Shown piece after piece: positions 25,346 through 34,544 of a DNA stretch of 64,000 nt. This stretch comes from Pelagibacterium nitratireducens (GTDB lineage Bacteria; Pseudomonadota; Alphaproteobacteria; Rhizobiales; Devosiaceae): NCBI RefSeq assembly GCF_037044555.1, contig NZ_CP146275.1, positions 724,501 through 788,500 of the forward strand, in the 5' to 3' direction. Positions within the stretch are counted from its first letter, which is position 1; every line of letters begins with the position of its first letter. The notes under the pieces were generated by a model. The model did no database searches. It was not told the origin of the DNA and was given only the letters and a program-made list of their open reading frames with translations. A program made the translations under genes and the position numbers.

Positions 25346-25478
25346 GTGGGCCAAAGGCGCGTATTGAGCGGGCAAATGGCCGCATCTTTTCGCCAAAGTG
25401 TTGCCCCGGCAGGCTTTGGCGCTATTGTGCCCGTCAACAAGAACAAAGACCTCACAATCCGCACCTCTCAGGATCCCG

Positions 25479-26501
25479 ATGAACGCTCATCTGCCGCCCG
25501 ATCATCCGCCCGTCAAACCGCGCAAAATCGGCGTTTTGCTGCTCAATCTGGGGACGCCCGACGGAACCGATTACTGGAGCGTACGGCGCTATCTCAAGGA
25601 ATTCCTTTCCGATCCGCGCGTGATCGAGACGCCCAAATGGCTGTGGTGGCCGATCCTCAATCTGGGCATTTTGACGTTCCGGCCGCAAAAGACCGGGGCC
25701 AATTACGCCAAGATCTGGGACAAGCGGACCGATGAAAGCCCGCTGCGGGTGATCACCCGCGGGCAGGCCGAAAAACTCCAGCAGGCCATGGCGGCGGACG
25801 GGGTGATCGTCGAATACGGGATGCGCTACGGCAATCCTTCGACCGAAAGCGCTATCGGCAAGCTCCGGGAGCAGGGGTGCGACAAGATATTGCTGTTTCC
25901 GCTCTACCCGCAATATTCGGCAACCACGACCGCCACGGCCAATGATCAGGCCTTCCGGGCGCTGGCCAATATGCGCTGGCAGCCCGCCGTGCGCACCGTC
26001 CCGGCCTATTTCGGGGACGACATCTATGTCGAAACGCTGGCCCGATCGATCAGGGAAGGGGTCGAAAAGCTCGATTTCGAACCCGATCTGGTGATCACCT
26101 CCTATCACGGCATGCCCAAAACCTATCTCGACAAGGGCGACCCCTATCATTGCCAGTGCCACAAGACGACGCGGCTGGTGCGCGAAAAGCTCGGCTGGCC
26201 GAAAGACAAGATCATGCTGACCTTCCAGAGTCGGTTCGGACCCACCGAATGGCTTCAGCCCTATACCGACCAGACGCTCAAGGAACTGCCGGGCAAGGGG
26301 ATCAAGAAGGTTGCCATTCTCGCGCCGGCCTTTTCGGCCGATTGCATCGAAACCCTCGAGGAAATCGCCATCGGGGGCGAGGAGGAATTCATGCATGCGG
26401 GGGGCGAGCGCTATGCCTATATCCCGTGCCTCAACGATACGCCGGACGGCATGGCGATGATCGAAGGGGTCGTGCGTCGCGAGTTGTCGGGCTGGCTCTA
26501 G
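25479..26501 (+). CDS. hemH: Ferrochelatase
   Basis: A 340-residue enzyme inserting Fe2+ into protoporphyrin IX, the last step of protoheme synthesis. Motifs are KIGVLLLNLGTPDG, the metal-handling His in VITSYHGMPKTYLDKGDPYHCQC, and FQSRFGPTEWLQPYTD, with the conserved Glu near CIETLEEI. The start at 25479 begins the family N-terminus; upstream open frame is not conserved-looking. It appears to be a single-gene unit behind the metal exporter. Confidence 0.93.
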   Translation: MNAHLPPDHPPVKPRKIGVLLLNLGTPDGTDYWSVRRYLKEFLSDPRVIETPKWLWWPILNLGILTFRPQKTGANYAKIWDKRTDESPLRVITRGQAEKLQQAMAADGVIVEYGMRYGNPSTESAIGKLREQGCDKILLFPLYPQYSATTTATANDQAFRALANMRWQPAVRTVPAYFGDDIYVETLARSIREGVEKLDFEPDLVITSYHGMPKTYLDKGDPYHCQCHKTTRLVREKLGWPKDKIMLTFQSRFGPTEWLQPYTDQTLKELPGKGIKKVAILAPAFSADCIETLEEIAIGGEEEFMHAGGERYAYIPCLNDTPDGMAMIEGVVRRELSGWL

Positions 26502-26595
26502 GCGGCAACCTCGCGATTGTCAGCGCTCTGACCCGACCGTAAAGTCCTTGCCGTGGGACCGGCCTTTCGAGTCGGGCAAGTGGGAAGGCTGAATT

Positions 26596-27564
26596 ATGGA
26601 CGGGTTTTCGATAGTTCTTATCGTCATCGGCATTCTGGCCGTGATGGTTTTGCTGGCCGGGGTCAAGACCGTGCCGCAGGGGCACAATTACACGGTCGAG
26701 CGGTTCGGGCGTTATACGCGGACGCTCAAGCCGGGGCTCAACATCATCATTCCGTTCATCGACGGCATCGGGCGCAAGCTCAACATGATGGAGCAGGTGC
26801 TCGATGTGCCGCACCAGGAAGTCATCACCCGCGACAACGCCTCGATAACGGCGGACGGGGTGACGTTCTACCAGGTCCTGGATGCGGCGCAGGCGGCCTA
26901 TGAGATTTCCAATCTCGAACAGGGCGTGCTCAATCTGACCATGACCAACATCCGCTCGGTGATGGGCTCGCTCGATCTGGACGAATTGCTGTCAAACCGC
27001 GACGAGATCAATTCGCGCGTGCTCCGGGTGGTCGATGCGGCGGTGGCGCCCTGGGGCGTCAAGATCACGCGCATCGAGATCAAGGACATCGAGCCGCCGC
27101 GCGATCTTGTCGATGCCATGGGCCGTCAGATGAAGGCGGAGCGCGACCGGCGCGCCGTGATTCTCGAGGCCGAAGGGCAGCGCCAGGCGCAAATTCTCAA
27201 GGCCGAGGGTGAAAAGCAGGCCCAGGTGCTCGAAGCTGAAGGCCGGCGCGAAGCCGCGTTTCGCGATGCCGAGGCGCGCGAGCGGTCGGCTGAGGCCGAG
27301 GCCAAGGCGACCGAGATGGTTTCCGAAGCGATTGCCAAGGGCGATGTGCAGGCCATCAATTATTTTGTCGCCAACAACTACGTCAAGGCGCTCGAAAAAA
27401 TTGCCTCGGCGCCCAACCAGAAGGTTCTGATGCTGCCGCTGGAAGCCGCCAATGTCATCGGCGCGCTGGGTGGTGTTGCCGAGATCGCCCGCGAGGCATT
27501 CGGGGGCGAAGCGCCACGGCGCAACGCACCGGGGCGCCCACCCGCCACGCGGGGCGAAAGCTAA
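26596..27564 (+). CDS. SPFH/band-7 membrane protein (stomatin/QmcA-like)
   Basis: A 322-residue protein with one N-terminal membrane helix (FSIVLIVIGILAVMVLLAGV). The SPFH domain starts VPQGHNYTVERFGRYTRTLKPGLNIIIPF and includes DNASITADGVTFYQVLD. A long Ala/Glu/Arg coiled coil (about 180-245) and an unstructured proline-rich tail follow. Such proteins form large membrane cages that organise proteases and lipids. The NfeD gene follows after 4 bases, the classic SPFH-NfeD partnership. Confidence 0.9.
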   Translation: MDGFSIVLIVIGILAVMVLLAGVKTVPQGHNYTVERFGRYTRTLKPGLNIIIPFIDGIGRKLNMMEQVLDVPHQEVITRDNASITADGVTFYQVLDAAQAAYEISNLEQGVLNLTMTNIRSVMGSLDLDELLSNRDEINSRVLRVVDAAVAPWGVKITRIEIKDIEPPRDLVDAMGRQMKAERDRRAVILEAEGQRQAQILKAEGEKQAQVLEAEGRREAAFRDAEARERSAEAEAKATEMVSEAIAKGDVQAINYFVANNYVKALEKIASAPNQKVLMLPLEAANVIGALGGVAEIAREAFGGEAPRRNAPGRPPATRGES

Positions 27565-27568
27565 GGCC

Positions 27569-28030
27569 ATGGACCTTATCTCGCTGATTGGAGACAATGC
27601 GGGCTGGGCGTGGCTGGTCTTCGGGCTCGTGCTGCTCGGGGTCGAACTTCTCGTTCCCGGCGTTTTCATGGTGTGGCTGGGCGGGGCGGCGCTTCTGACC
27701 GGTTTGACCGTGTTCCAGATCGGGATTGGCTGGCCGATCCAATGGGGGCTGTTCGGCGTTCTCTCGGTGGTGCTGGTCGCAAGCTGGCTGGCCTATTCGC
27801 GCCGTCGTCACGGCGATACGCCGCCGAGCGAAGATCCGCTGATCAATGCGCGGACCGCCCGGCTGCTGGGGCGTGAAACCGCGCTTGTCGAAGCGATCAG
27901 TGACGGGGTGGGGCGCGTGCGGATCGACGATACGCTGTGGCGGGTGTCAGGTCCCGAGCTTCCGGCGGGATCGCATGTGCGCATTACAGGCGCGCGGGGC
28001 GGATTGCTCGAGGTCGAAGCCGTGGGCTGA
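27569..28030 (+). CDS. NfeD family membrane protein
   Basis: A 153-residue protein. Three helices occupy residues about 12-75 (WAWLVFGLVLLGVELLVPGVFMVWLGGAALL, then the second and third). A C-terminal OB-fold starts near LINARTARLLGRETALVEAI and has GVGRVRIDDTLWRVSGPEL. This short NfeD lacks the ClpP-like protease domain and works with the SPFH protein encoded directly upstream. It converges with the motB-like gene, 7 bases away. Confidence 0.9.
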   Translation: MDLISLIGDNAGWAWLVFGLVLLGVELLVPGVFMVWLGGAALLTGLTVFQIGIGWPIQWGLFGVLSVVLVASWLAYSRRRHGDTPPSEDPLINARTARLLGRETALVEAISDGVGRVRIDDTLWRVSGPELPAGSHVRITGARGGLLEVEAVG

Positions 28031-28037
28031 CCCTGGT

Positions 28038-28907
28038 TCAGGGCGCCCATTGGGCAGGAACGGGCGGTTCCTCGTTGAGCACTGTGATCTTGATGCGCTG
28101 ATTGGCAGCCAGATAGGGATCGTTGGCGAAATAGGGATCGGTTTCGGCCCGGCCCACCACCGCCTTGATCCGCGACGCCGACAGGCCGAATTCCTCGAGG
28201 ATCTGCCGGGACACGTTGGCGCGGTCAAACGAGAGCTCCCAAGCCCCATATTCGGGATCGACATAGGAAATCCCGGCGGCGGTGTGGCCGGAAATCCGGA
28301 TCTGGTTGGGCAGGCGCTGGAGGGCCGGGGCAATGGTGGCCAATGCCTGGCGCGTGTGCTCGAAGGGATATCGCGACCCCTCGGCGAACATGGGCCGCCC
28401 CTCCTGATCGGCGATCAGGATGTTGAGCCCTTCCTCGGTTTCCTCGAGAATGAGATTGTCTGTGATGTCGGTAATGACCGGGTTCTCGCGCCAGGCCTGC
28501 TCGATGCTGGCGGCGGCGAGCGAAAAGCGCCTTGGGGTTTCGAGTTCGGCGCGCTCAAGCTCGAAAGTCTGCGCTTCGGGGCCCTGCTGGGCGGCTTCGT
28601 CGTGGTCCTGGGTTTCGAACTGGCTGTCGCTCTGGTCGGGTTCCTGGGTCACGAGCTTGAGAAAGTCGCGCTGGGGCGTGCCTTCGCGCTCGATCACACC
28701 GGCGCGGGCAATGGTTTGGGAAAACCCGAACGCATCGCGCATCGAGCCGGCGACGATCTGGAGCTTTCGCTCGTCCTGGATGGAGAACGAAATGATGAGC
28801 ACGAAAAAGCAGACAAGGATCGACATCAAATCGGCAAAAGTCACCAGCCATTCGGGGACCTCGGACTTGTTGTCCTTCTTGCGCGCTGCGGCGCTCGCGC
28901 GTGCCAT
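28038..28907 (-). CDS. motB: MotB/PomB-type flagellar stator protein
   Basis: A 289-residue stator subunit. A short basic N-terminus is followed by one membrane helix containing TFADLMSILVCFFVLIISF, with the ion-carrying Asp at residue 26 and a Cys at 33. That D+7 Cys matches Cys31 of the Na+-type PomB; Escherichia coli MotB has Ala there. The periplasmic half has an OmpA-like peptidoglycan-binding domain (ISGHTAAGISY, WELSFDRANVSRQIL). It anchors the stator to the wall. motA lies 2 bases upstream. No other flagellar gene is in the window. Confidence 0.88.
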   Translation of the reverse strand: MARASAAARKKDNKSEVPEWLVTFADLMSILVCFFVLIISFSIQDERKLQIVAGSMRDAFGFSQTIARAGVIEREGTPQRDFLKLVTQEPDQSDSQFETQDHDEAAQQGPEAQTFELERAELETPRRFSLAAASIEQAWRENPVITDITDNLILEETEEGLNILIADQEGRPMFAEGSRYPFEHTRQALATIAPALQRLPNQIRISGHTAAGISYVDPEYGAWELSFDRANVSRQILEEFGLSASRIKAVVGRAETDPYFANDPYLAANQRIKITVLNEEPPVPAQWAP

Positions 28908-28909
28908 GG

Positions 28910-29689
28910 TCAGGCGGCTGCCCTGAGCTGGGATTCGTCGGCTTCGCGCTGCTGTTCGGGCAGGTAGGCAACCAGCATTTCACGAATCAGGTTGGGGCTC
29001 TTGCCATCGCGGATGGACATGATGCCATCGATGATGAGTGTCTGGTTGATCTCCTCGACGCTGAATTTGGCGAGCAGTTTGTCGGATATCGGCAGGCACA
29101 CCAGATTGGCGATGATCGCGCCGTAGAGCGTGGTCAGCAGCGCGACCGCCATGGCCGGCCCGATCGCAGAGGGATCGTCCATGCTCCCGAGCATCTGGAC
29201 GAGCCCAACAAGCGTGCCGATCATCCCGAAGGCCGGCGCGGCATCGCCGAGCGATTTGAAGACGCGCTGGCCTTCGCTCAGCCGGGAGAGATACTGGTCG
29301 CGCTCGAGCTCCATGGATTCGCGGATGAATTCGGGATCGTAGGCGTCGGCAATGTATTGCGCGCCTTTGCGCAGATTGGGCTCGTCGAAGTCCATGCCTT
29401 CGAGGCCGAGCGGGCCCTGGCGGCGCGCGATGTCGCCCATCCGGGCAATCTTTTCGATCAACTCGCGCGGTTCGACCTTCTTGTGGGTGAAGGCGACGCG
29501 CCCGCCGGTGACCAGGGCCTGGCCCACTCCGGCCAGGGGAAAGCGGATCAGCGTGGCGGCGAATCCGCCACCGATGACGATGAAAATCGAGGGGATATCG
29601 ACAAACGCGGAAAACGATCCGCCCATGAAAATGGCAAAAGCAATAACGGCGGCACCAGCGATGATGCCCAAAATCGTGGCGAGATCCAT
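28910..29689 (-). CDS. motA: MotA/PomA-type flagellar stator protein
   Basis: A 259-residue four-helix stator subunit. It begins MDLATILGIIAGAAVIAFAIFMGGSFSAFVDIPSIFIVIGG-like, the opening typical of the PomA/LafT branch. GDAAPAFGMIGTLVGLVQML and the last pair of helices carry the torque-generating interface. The short length also fits PomA rather than the longer proteobacterial MotA. The start at 29689 has GGAG about eight bases upstream; an in-frame 29785 start would add a non-conserved leader. It is cotranscribed with motB. Confidence 0.88.
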   Translation of the reverse strand: MDLATILGIIAGAAVIAFAIFMGGSFSAFVDIPSIFIVIGGGFAATLIRFPLAGVGQALVTGGRVAFTHKKVEPRELIEKIARMGDIARRQGPLGLEGMDFDEPNLRKGAQYIADAYDPEFIRESMELERDQYLSRLSEGQRVFKSLGDAAPAFGMIGTLVGLVQMLGSMDDPSAIGPAMAVALLTTLYGAIIANLVCLPISDKLLAKFSVEEINQTLIIDGIMSIRDGKSPNLIREMLVAYLPEQQREADESQLRAAA

Positions 29690-29833
29690 GCCAAAAACTC
29701 CATGGCCCAAGATGGGCCAGGTCGCGAGGTCCAAATATGGGGACACTATAGGAAGCAGGTCATACCAAGGCCTTAACCGCTTCAAATTTGATGACCTTGG
29801 ATGCGAGGAAATGTGAGCACCGGTAAAGCTTTC

Positions 29834-29848
29834 TTAACCATAAGTTGA
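29834..29848. promoter_or_regulatory. CtrA-like site between motA and the outer-membrane barrel gene
   Basis: TTAA, seven bases (CCATAAG), TTGA: seven of eight positions of the CtrA consensus TTAA-N7-TTAA. CtrA controls motility and envelope genes in alphaproteobacteria, and the site lies between two divergent genes of those classes. A single near-match can arise by chance. Confidence 0.35.
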
Positions 29849-29875
29849 AAGCCTCCGGTCATAATTTCCGGAACC

Positions 29876-31297
29876 GTGAAATTGACCTTTGGTGCCCGAA
29901 CAATTCTCGTCCTGACCCTTGCGGGTGCCGGTGCTTTGGCTGGTGCCTCAATGACGCTTGCCCAAGGGGACGGGTCGGGGACCGACAATCCCGATCTGTT
30001 GCGCGGGTCGCTGGGCGTGGGGTGCCGGCCGGGGACGTTGTGTCAGTTTCCCGCCCCCGATCTGGCCGTGCCTTTCACCTTGCCCGCCGCGCCCTTGCCG
30101 CTTTCAACTCCCGAGCCTGCCACCAGTGCGGCTGTCGCGGCGCCACCAGAGGCGGCGCCCGCTTCGGAACCGGTGCAACCTGCCGTGGCGGCTCCGGTCG
30201 ATACGGCCGATTGGGGCGAACTGGGATACGGAATTGCCCTGCGGGGCGCCTATGTGCGCAGCGGGGCGACCGAGCGGTTTGAAATGCTGACGATCCCCTC
30301 GGTTTCCTATTCCCGTTCCGGCGGGACGACCGATCTGGCGCTGAACGCGTCGGCGACGCTGGTTGCGCCGCAATCGGATGATGCGCGCGTCGGCGCGGCC
30401 AATGTGTCGGCCGATGTCGTCCATAGGCTTTCGCCGTCGGCGGGGCTGGCATTCAATGCCGACCTTGCGCTGTCCCAGGATGCGCCGGACGGCTTAAGTG
30501 CCGATGAGGCGGATCTGGCCAGCGCGCCGGTTTCGGTCTTGGGTACTGCCGGGCTCGGCTACACGCATCGGTTCGGCAATTTTACCGTCAGCGGGGCCGG
30601 TGACATCGCGCGCGACTGGGTTGGCGAGGCCGTTCAGGCCGATGGCACGGTGATCGACAACAGCCATGAAGGCGCAACCCGCTATGGCGGCGAGCTCAGG
30701 GTGGCGTATGAATTGACCCCGATAGTCGGGGTGTTCGGCCAGGGGGCTGTGGGACGGACCGAGTTCGATGGGGTCGATCCCGATCTGGGCGCCAGCCGCT
30801 CAGGCGACGATTTCGAGCTGCGTGGCGGCATCACGACAAACTGGTCCGACGTCGTGACGCTGGAGGCGTCCATTGGCTCGGGCTGGCGGATGTTTGACGC
30901 CGATGCCATCCCCGAAGCGCAGACATGGCTCTATGGCGTTTCGGCTGCCTATCGTCCGACGACGACCACCGAGTTCACGGCGAGCTTCGATACCGAACTA
31001 ACGCCGGGGCAGGGTGGCTCGGGCGCCAGCGCAACCTATGGTGTGGACGTTGAAGCCCGGCACAGGGCCAATTCATGGCTCGCCCTGCGGGCCTCGGCGG
31101 GTACGCAATGGGCAGTGCCCGAGGACGGCTCGGCGACCAGCCGGAGCTATTCGGCGGGGCTTGGCGCCGATTTCACGGTCAGCCAGCACACCACTGCAAC
31201 GCTCGACTATGATTATGGATTGCGCGAGGACCCCGCCGCGGCGATTGCCAGCCGCGACGAGCACCGGATCAGCGGCGGCGTCAGTCTTCAATACTGA
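29876..31297 (+). CDS. Outer-membrane beta-barrel protein (BBP2_2-like)
   Basis: A 473-residue protein. A signal peptide ([22 protein letters not shown]) is followed by a Pro/Ala-rich linker at about 70-112. From about residue 118 come many alternating amphipathic strands separated by acidic turns ([38 protein letters not shown]), ending GGVSLQY. A terminal aromatic is the usual signal for outer-membrane insertion. I place it with the putative beta-barrel porin-2 group, common in Hyphomicrobiales near polysaccharide genes. galU and galE next door fit that. The start codon is GTG at 29876. The end overlaps galU by 17 bases, tail to tail. Confidence 0.7.
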   Translation: MKLTFGARTILVLTLAGAGALAGASMTLAQGDGSGTDNPDLLRGSLGVGCRPGTLCQFPAPDLAVPFTLPAAPLPLSTPEPATSAAVAAPPEAAPASEPVQPAVAAPVDTADWGELGYGIALRGAYVRSGATERFEMLTIPSVSYSRSGGTTDLALNASATLVAPQSDDARVGAANVSADVVHRLSPSAGLAFNADLALSQDAPDGLSADEADLASAPVSVLGTAGLGYTHRFGNFTVSGAGDIARDWVGEAVQADGTVIDNSHEGATRYGGELRVAYELTPIVGVFGQGAVGRTEFDGVDPDLGASRSGDDFELRGGITTNWSDVVTLEASIGSGWRMFDADAIPEAQTWLYGVSAAYRPTTTTEFTASFDTELTPGQGGSGASATYGVDVEARHRANSWLALRASAGTQWAVPEDGSATSRSYSAGLGADFTVSQHTTATLDYDYGLREDPAAAIASRDEHRISGGVSLQY

Positions 31298-32177
31298 TTG
31301 GGGTGTCGCCGGTCAGGGTCTTGAGTTCGCTCAAGAACGCATCGGCAATATCGGGCCGGTCGAGCGCGAAGGCGACATTGGCGGTCAGGAACCCGATCTT
31401 GGAGCCGCAATCGAAAACCTGTCCATCGTATTTGACGCCGATGAAGGGCTGGCGGTCCATGAGGTAGTGCATGGCGTCGGTGATCTGGATTTCACCGCCC
31501 GTGCCCACGGTCTGCTCGCCCAGAAGGGAAAAGATTTCCGGCTGAAGGATGTAGCGGCCCGAAATGATGAGGTTTGAGGGCGCATCCTCGGGCTTGGGCT
31601 TTTCGACCATGCCGGTGATGGCGAACCCGCTGTCGGGGCCTTCGCCACGGGCGACGACGCCATAGGAAGAGACGTCTTCGGGCGCACACTCCTCGACCGC
31701 GATAATGTTGCCGCCCGTTTCTTCATAAGCGTCCATCATCTGCTTGAGCACGCCGGGAGAGGATTTGAAGATCATGTCGGGCAACAAGAGCGCGAAGGGT
31801 TCGCGCCCGACGATGTCGCGGGCGCACCATACGGCATGGCCGAGGCCGAGCGGTTCCTGCTGGCGGGTGAAGCTCGACTGGCCCGCCTTGGGCAGGTCGC
31901 GGCGGAGCTGTTCGAGGGCTTCGGTCTTGCCGCGCGCCTCGAGCGTTGCCTCGAGCTCGAACTGACGGTCGAAATGGTCCTCGATGACACCCTTGTTGCG
32001 GCCGGTGACGAAAACGAAATGCTCGATGCCCGCCTCGCGGGCCTCATCGACGGCATACTGGATGACCGGCTTGTCGACGACCGTCAGCATCTCCTTGGGC
32101 ATGGCTTTGGTGGCGGGAAGAAACCTTGTTCCAAGGCCGGCGACAGGAAAGACGGCTGTACGGACTCTCTGGACCAC
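31281..32177 (-). CDS. galU: UTP-glucose-1-phosphate uridylyltransferase
   Basis: A 298-residue nucleotidyltransferase making UDP-glucose from UTP and glucose 1-phosphate. The signature is [20 protein letters not shown] with the catalytic Arg/Lys, then [20 protein letters not shown] and [12 protein letters not shown]. It supplies precursors for surface polysaccharides. The start codon is GTG at 32177 with GGGAG upstream. It is divergent from galE, which uses its product; the region between holds a perfect inverted repeat. Confidence 0.93.
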   Translation of the reverse strand: MVQRVRTAVFPVAGLGTRFLPATKAMPKEMLTVVDKPVIQYAVDEAREAGIEHFVFVTGRNKGVIEDHFDRQFELEATLEARGKTEALEQLRRDLPKAGQSSFTRQQEPLGLGHAVWCARDIVGREPFALLLPDMIFKSSPGVLKQMMDAYEETGGNIIAVEECAPEDVSSYGVVARGEGPDSGFAITGMVEKPKPEDAPSNLIISGRYILQPEIFSLLGEQTVGTGGEIQITDAMHYLMDRQPFIGVKYDGQVFDCGSKIGFLTANVAFALDRPDIADAFLSELKTLTGDTPISIED

Positions 32178-32210
32178 TTCATACTCCCTTGCGATTGCTT
32201 TGACATAAAC

Positions 32211-32231
32211 TAAGACAGTTTCAATGTCTTA
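32211..32231. promoter_or_regulatory. Inverted repeat between galU and galE, possible shared operator
   Basis: TAAGACA, seven bases, TGTCTTA: perfect seven-base arms spaced by about two helical turns between centres of the two halves. It lies 34 bases from the galU start and 70 bases before galE in a clearly AT-richer stretch. A TTGACA occurs at 32200-32205. The binding protein is unknown. Confidence 0.5.
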
Positions 32232-32300
32232 ATGCAAGATTGTGGTGACAGTTGCATGCCAGCAATGCATGCGAGGGCATAAGCGGATTTAAGGACAATC

Positions 32301-33299
32301 ATGGCTATACTGGTCACGGGCGGCGCGGGATATATCGGCTCGCATATGGTGCTGCATCTGGCGGATGCGGGCGAGAACGTCGTGGTACTCGACAATCTGA
32401 CCACCGGTTTTTCCTGGCTGGTCGATCATCGGGTCAAGCTCGTTGAAGGCAATGTGGCCGATGCCGAGCTGGTGTCGAAAATCATTGCCGAAAACGAAAT
32501 TGATTCGATCATTCATTTTGCCGGTTCGATCATCGTGCCGGAATCGGTGGAAAACCCGCTCAAATATTACAAGAACAATACGGCCAATACGCGCGATCTG
32601 ATTGCCGCCGCGGTGGCGGGCGGGGTCAAGCATTTCATCTTTTCATCGACCGCGGCAGTCTATGGCATGGTGGGGCTCGAGCCGGTGGCCGAGGACGCAA
32701 TCCTTTCGCCGGTCTCGCCCTATGGGCGCTCGAAACTGATGAGCGAATGGATGCTGGCCGATGTGGCTGCGGCCCATCCGATCACCTATGGGGTCTTGCG
32801 CTATTTCAACGTGGCGGGCGCGGACCCCCAAATGCGCTCGGGACAATCGACGGCGGGCGCTACGCACCTGATCAAGGTGGCAGTGCAGACCGCGCTGGGG
32901 CATCGCGAGACGATGAGCGTATTCGGCGATGACTATCCGACGCCCGATGGCACCTGCGTGCGCGACTATATCCATGTGGCCGACCTTGTTGCGGCGCATG
33001 GATTGCTGCTCGGGCATTTGCGCGATGGCGGGGAAAGCACCACCGTCAATTGCGGTTATGGGCGCGGGTTTTCGGTCGATGAGGTGATTTCGACCGTCAA
33101 ATCGGTGACGGGGATCGATTTTCCCGTCGAACACGGGCCGCGCCGGCCGGGCGATCCGGCCTCGATCGTGGCAGGGGCCGACCGGATCAAGGCGCTGGGC
33201 TGGGTGCCCAAGCATGACGACCTCGCCGGAATCGTGGAGATGGCCTATAAATGGGAAAAATATCTCGATACGCGCAACGACCGGCCCTCCATTCTCTGA
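32301..33299 (+). CDS. galE: UDP-glucose 4-epimerase
   Basis: A 332-residue extended-SDR enzyme interconverting UDP-glucose and UDP-galactose. The NAD site is TGGAGYIGSHMVLHL; the catalytic Ser and Tyr-Lys are in FIFSSTAAVYG and SPYGRSKLMSE; GVLRYFNVAGAD and RDYIHVADLVAAH follow. AAGGAC precedes the start. The last 49 bases overlap the start of the transglycosylase gene in another frame. Confidence 0.93.
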   Translation: MAILVTGGAGYIGSHMVLHLADAGENVVVLDNLTTGFSWLVDHRVKLVEGNVADAELVSKIIAENEIDSIIHFAGSIIVPESVENPLKYYKNNTANTRDLIAAAVAGGVKHFIFSSTAAVYGMVGLEPVAEDAILSPVSPYGRSKLMSEWMLADVAAAHPITYGVLRYFNVAGADPQMRSGQSTAGATHLIKVAVQTALGHRETMSVFGDDYPTPDGTCVRDYIHVADLVAAHGLLLGHLRDGGESTTVNCGYGRGFSVDEVISTVKSVTGIDFPVEHGPRRPGDPASIVAGADRIKALGWVPKHDDLAGIVEMAYKWEKYLDTRNDRPSIL

Positions 33300-34495
33300 T
33301 CGGAGCGATTTTCGTCTGGTTGGGGCTGGCCGGAGCGGGTCTGGCGCAGCCGGTCGAGAGCTTCGGGGCGTTCAAGGACCGGATGGAAGCGGTTGCCGTA
33401 GCCAATGGCATAGACCGCGATTTCTATCGCGCGGTCATGGGGCCGGTCACGCCCGACCCTTCGATCCCGTCTCTGATTTCCGGGCAACCCGAATTCGTGA
33501 CGCCGATCTGGGCGTATCTCGATGCCCGGATCGGATCGGGACGGATTGCGCGCGGGCGGGCGGCGGTCGCGGCCAATGGCGGATTGCTGAATGCCGTAGG
33601 GCAGCGCTATGGGGTCGATCCTTACGTTCTGGCGGCGATCTGGGGGATGGAATCCGATTATGGCGCGGTGCTGTCCAACCGCTCGCTCATCAAGCCGATC
33701 ATCCCGTCTCTTGCAACGCTTGCCCATCAGCGGCGTGGGCGGGTGGCAGAGGATGAGGCCGAACTGATCGCTGCTCTGGCGATCGCGCAGGCGCGGGGAT
33801 CGGCGGAAGGACTTGTGGGCTCCTGGGCCGGGGCGCTGGGGCATCTGCAACTCATTCCCACCGCCTATCTGCAATATGGGCAGGATGGCGATGGGGACGG
33901 CGTTGCCGATCCGCACACTTCGCTTGCCGATGCGCTGGCGTCATCGGCCAATTATCTGCGCGGGCTGGGTTATCGGCCCGGTCTCGATTGGGGGTTCGAG
34001 GTCGAAGTGCCCGAAGGGTTCGACTACCTGCTGGCCGATCGCGAGGCTTTTCGGACCATAGGCTTTTTCGCCGAGCGGGGCGTCGCACGGGTGGCGGGGC
34101 GAGAGTTCACCGACCTGGACATCGAGGTCTTCCTTTATGTTCCGGCGGGGGCGGCAGGGCCGAAATTTTTGATGACGCGCAATTATCTGGTGTTCAAGGG
34201 ATACAATTTCTCCGATTCTTACGCGATGGCGGTTGCCCATCTGACCGACAGGCTCAAGGGCGCCGGGCCGTTCGTTGCTTCATGGCCACGCGGCGCGCAA
34301 TTTCCCGATCGCCAGCAGCGGATCGATATCCAGACGATGCTGGCGCGGCTGGGGTATTACGGGGGCGTGGTTGACGGCAACATCGGGCCGGTGACGCAGG
34401 CGGCCTATGCGCGGTTTCAGGCGGACGCGGGGTTGGTCGCTGACGGGTTCGTGACCCGCGAGGCGCATCGATTGCTGGCCAGTGCCGTTCAATAA
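33251..34495 (+). CDS. MltB-type lytic murein transglycosylase with peptidoglycan-binding tail
   Basis: A 414-residue exported enzyme. A signal peptide ends near GLAGAGLAQP. The SLT_2/MltB domain follows, with the catalytic Glu in LAAIWGMESDYGAVL and the substrate groove in LIPTAYLQYGQDGDGDG and ASSANYLRGLGY. A C-terminal PG_binding_1 domain (ILQ-type IDIQTMLARLGYYGGVVDGNIGPVTQAAY) starts near residue 350. It cleaves glycan strands to 1,6-anhydro ends. The start lies 49 bases inside galE; the signal peptide needs this start, so the overlap looks real. Confidence 0.87.
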   Translation: MGKISRYAQRPALHSLIGAIFVWLGLAGAGLAQPVESFGAFKDRMEAVAVANGIDRDFYRAVMGPVTPDPSIPSLISGQPEFVTPIWAYLDARIGSGRIARGRAAVAANGGLLNAVGQRYGVDPYVLAAIWGMESDYGAVLSNRSLIKPIIPSLATLAHQRRGRVAEDEAELIAALAIAQARGSAEGLVGSWAGALGHLQLIPTAYLQYGQDGDGDGVADPHTSLADALASSANYLRGLGYRPGLDWGFEVEVPEGFDYLLADREAFRTIGFFAERGVARVAGREFTDLDIEVFLYVPAGAAGPKFLMTRNYLVFKGYNFSDSYAMAVAHLTDRLKGAGPFVASWPRGAQFPDRQQRIDIQTMLARLGYYGGVVDGNIGPVTQAAYARFQADAGLVADGFVTREAHRLLASAVQ

Positions 34496-34544
34496 TTAAG
34501 TGGTGGCGCTTTGAGGGTGCTGTGAATTGGACTAGAAACCGCTG

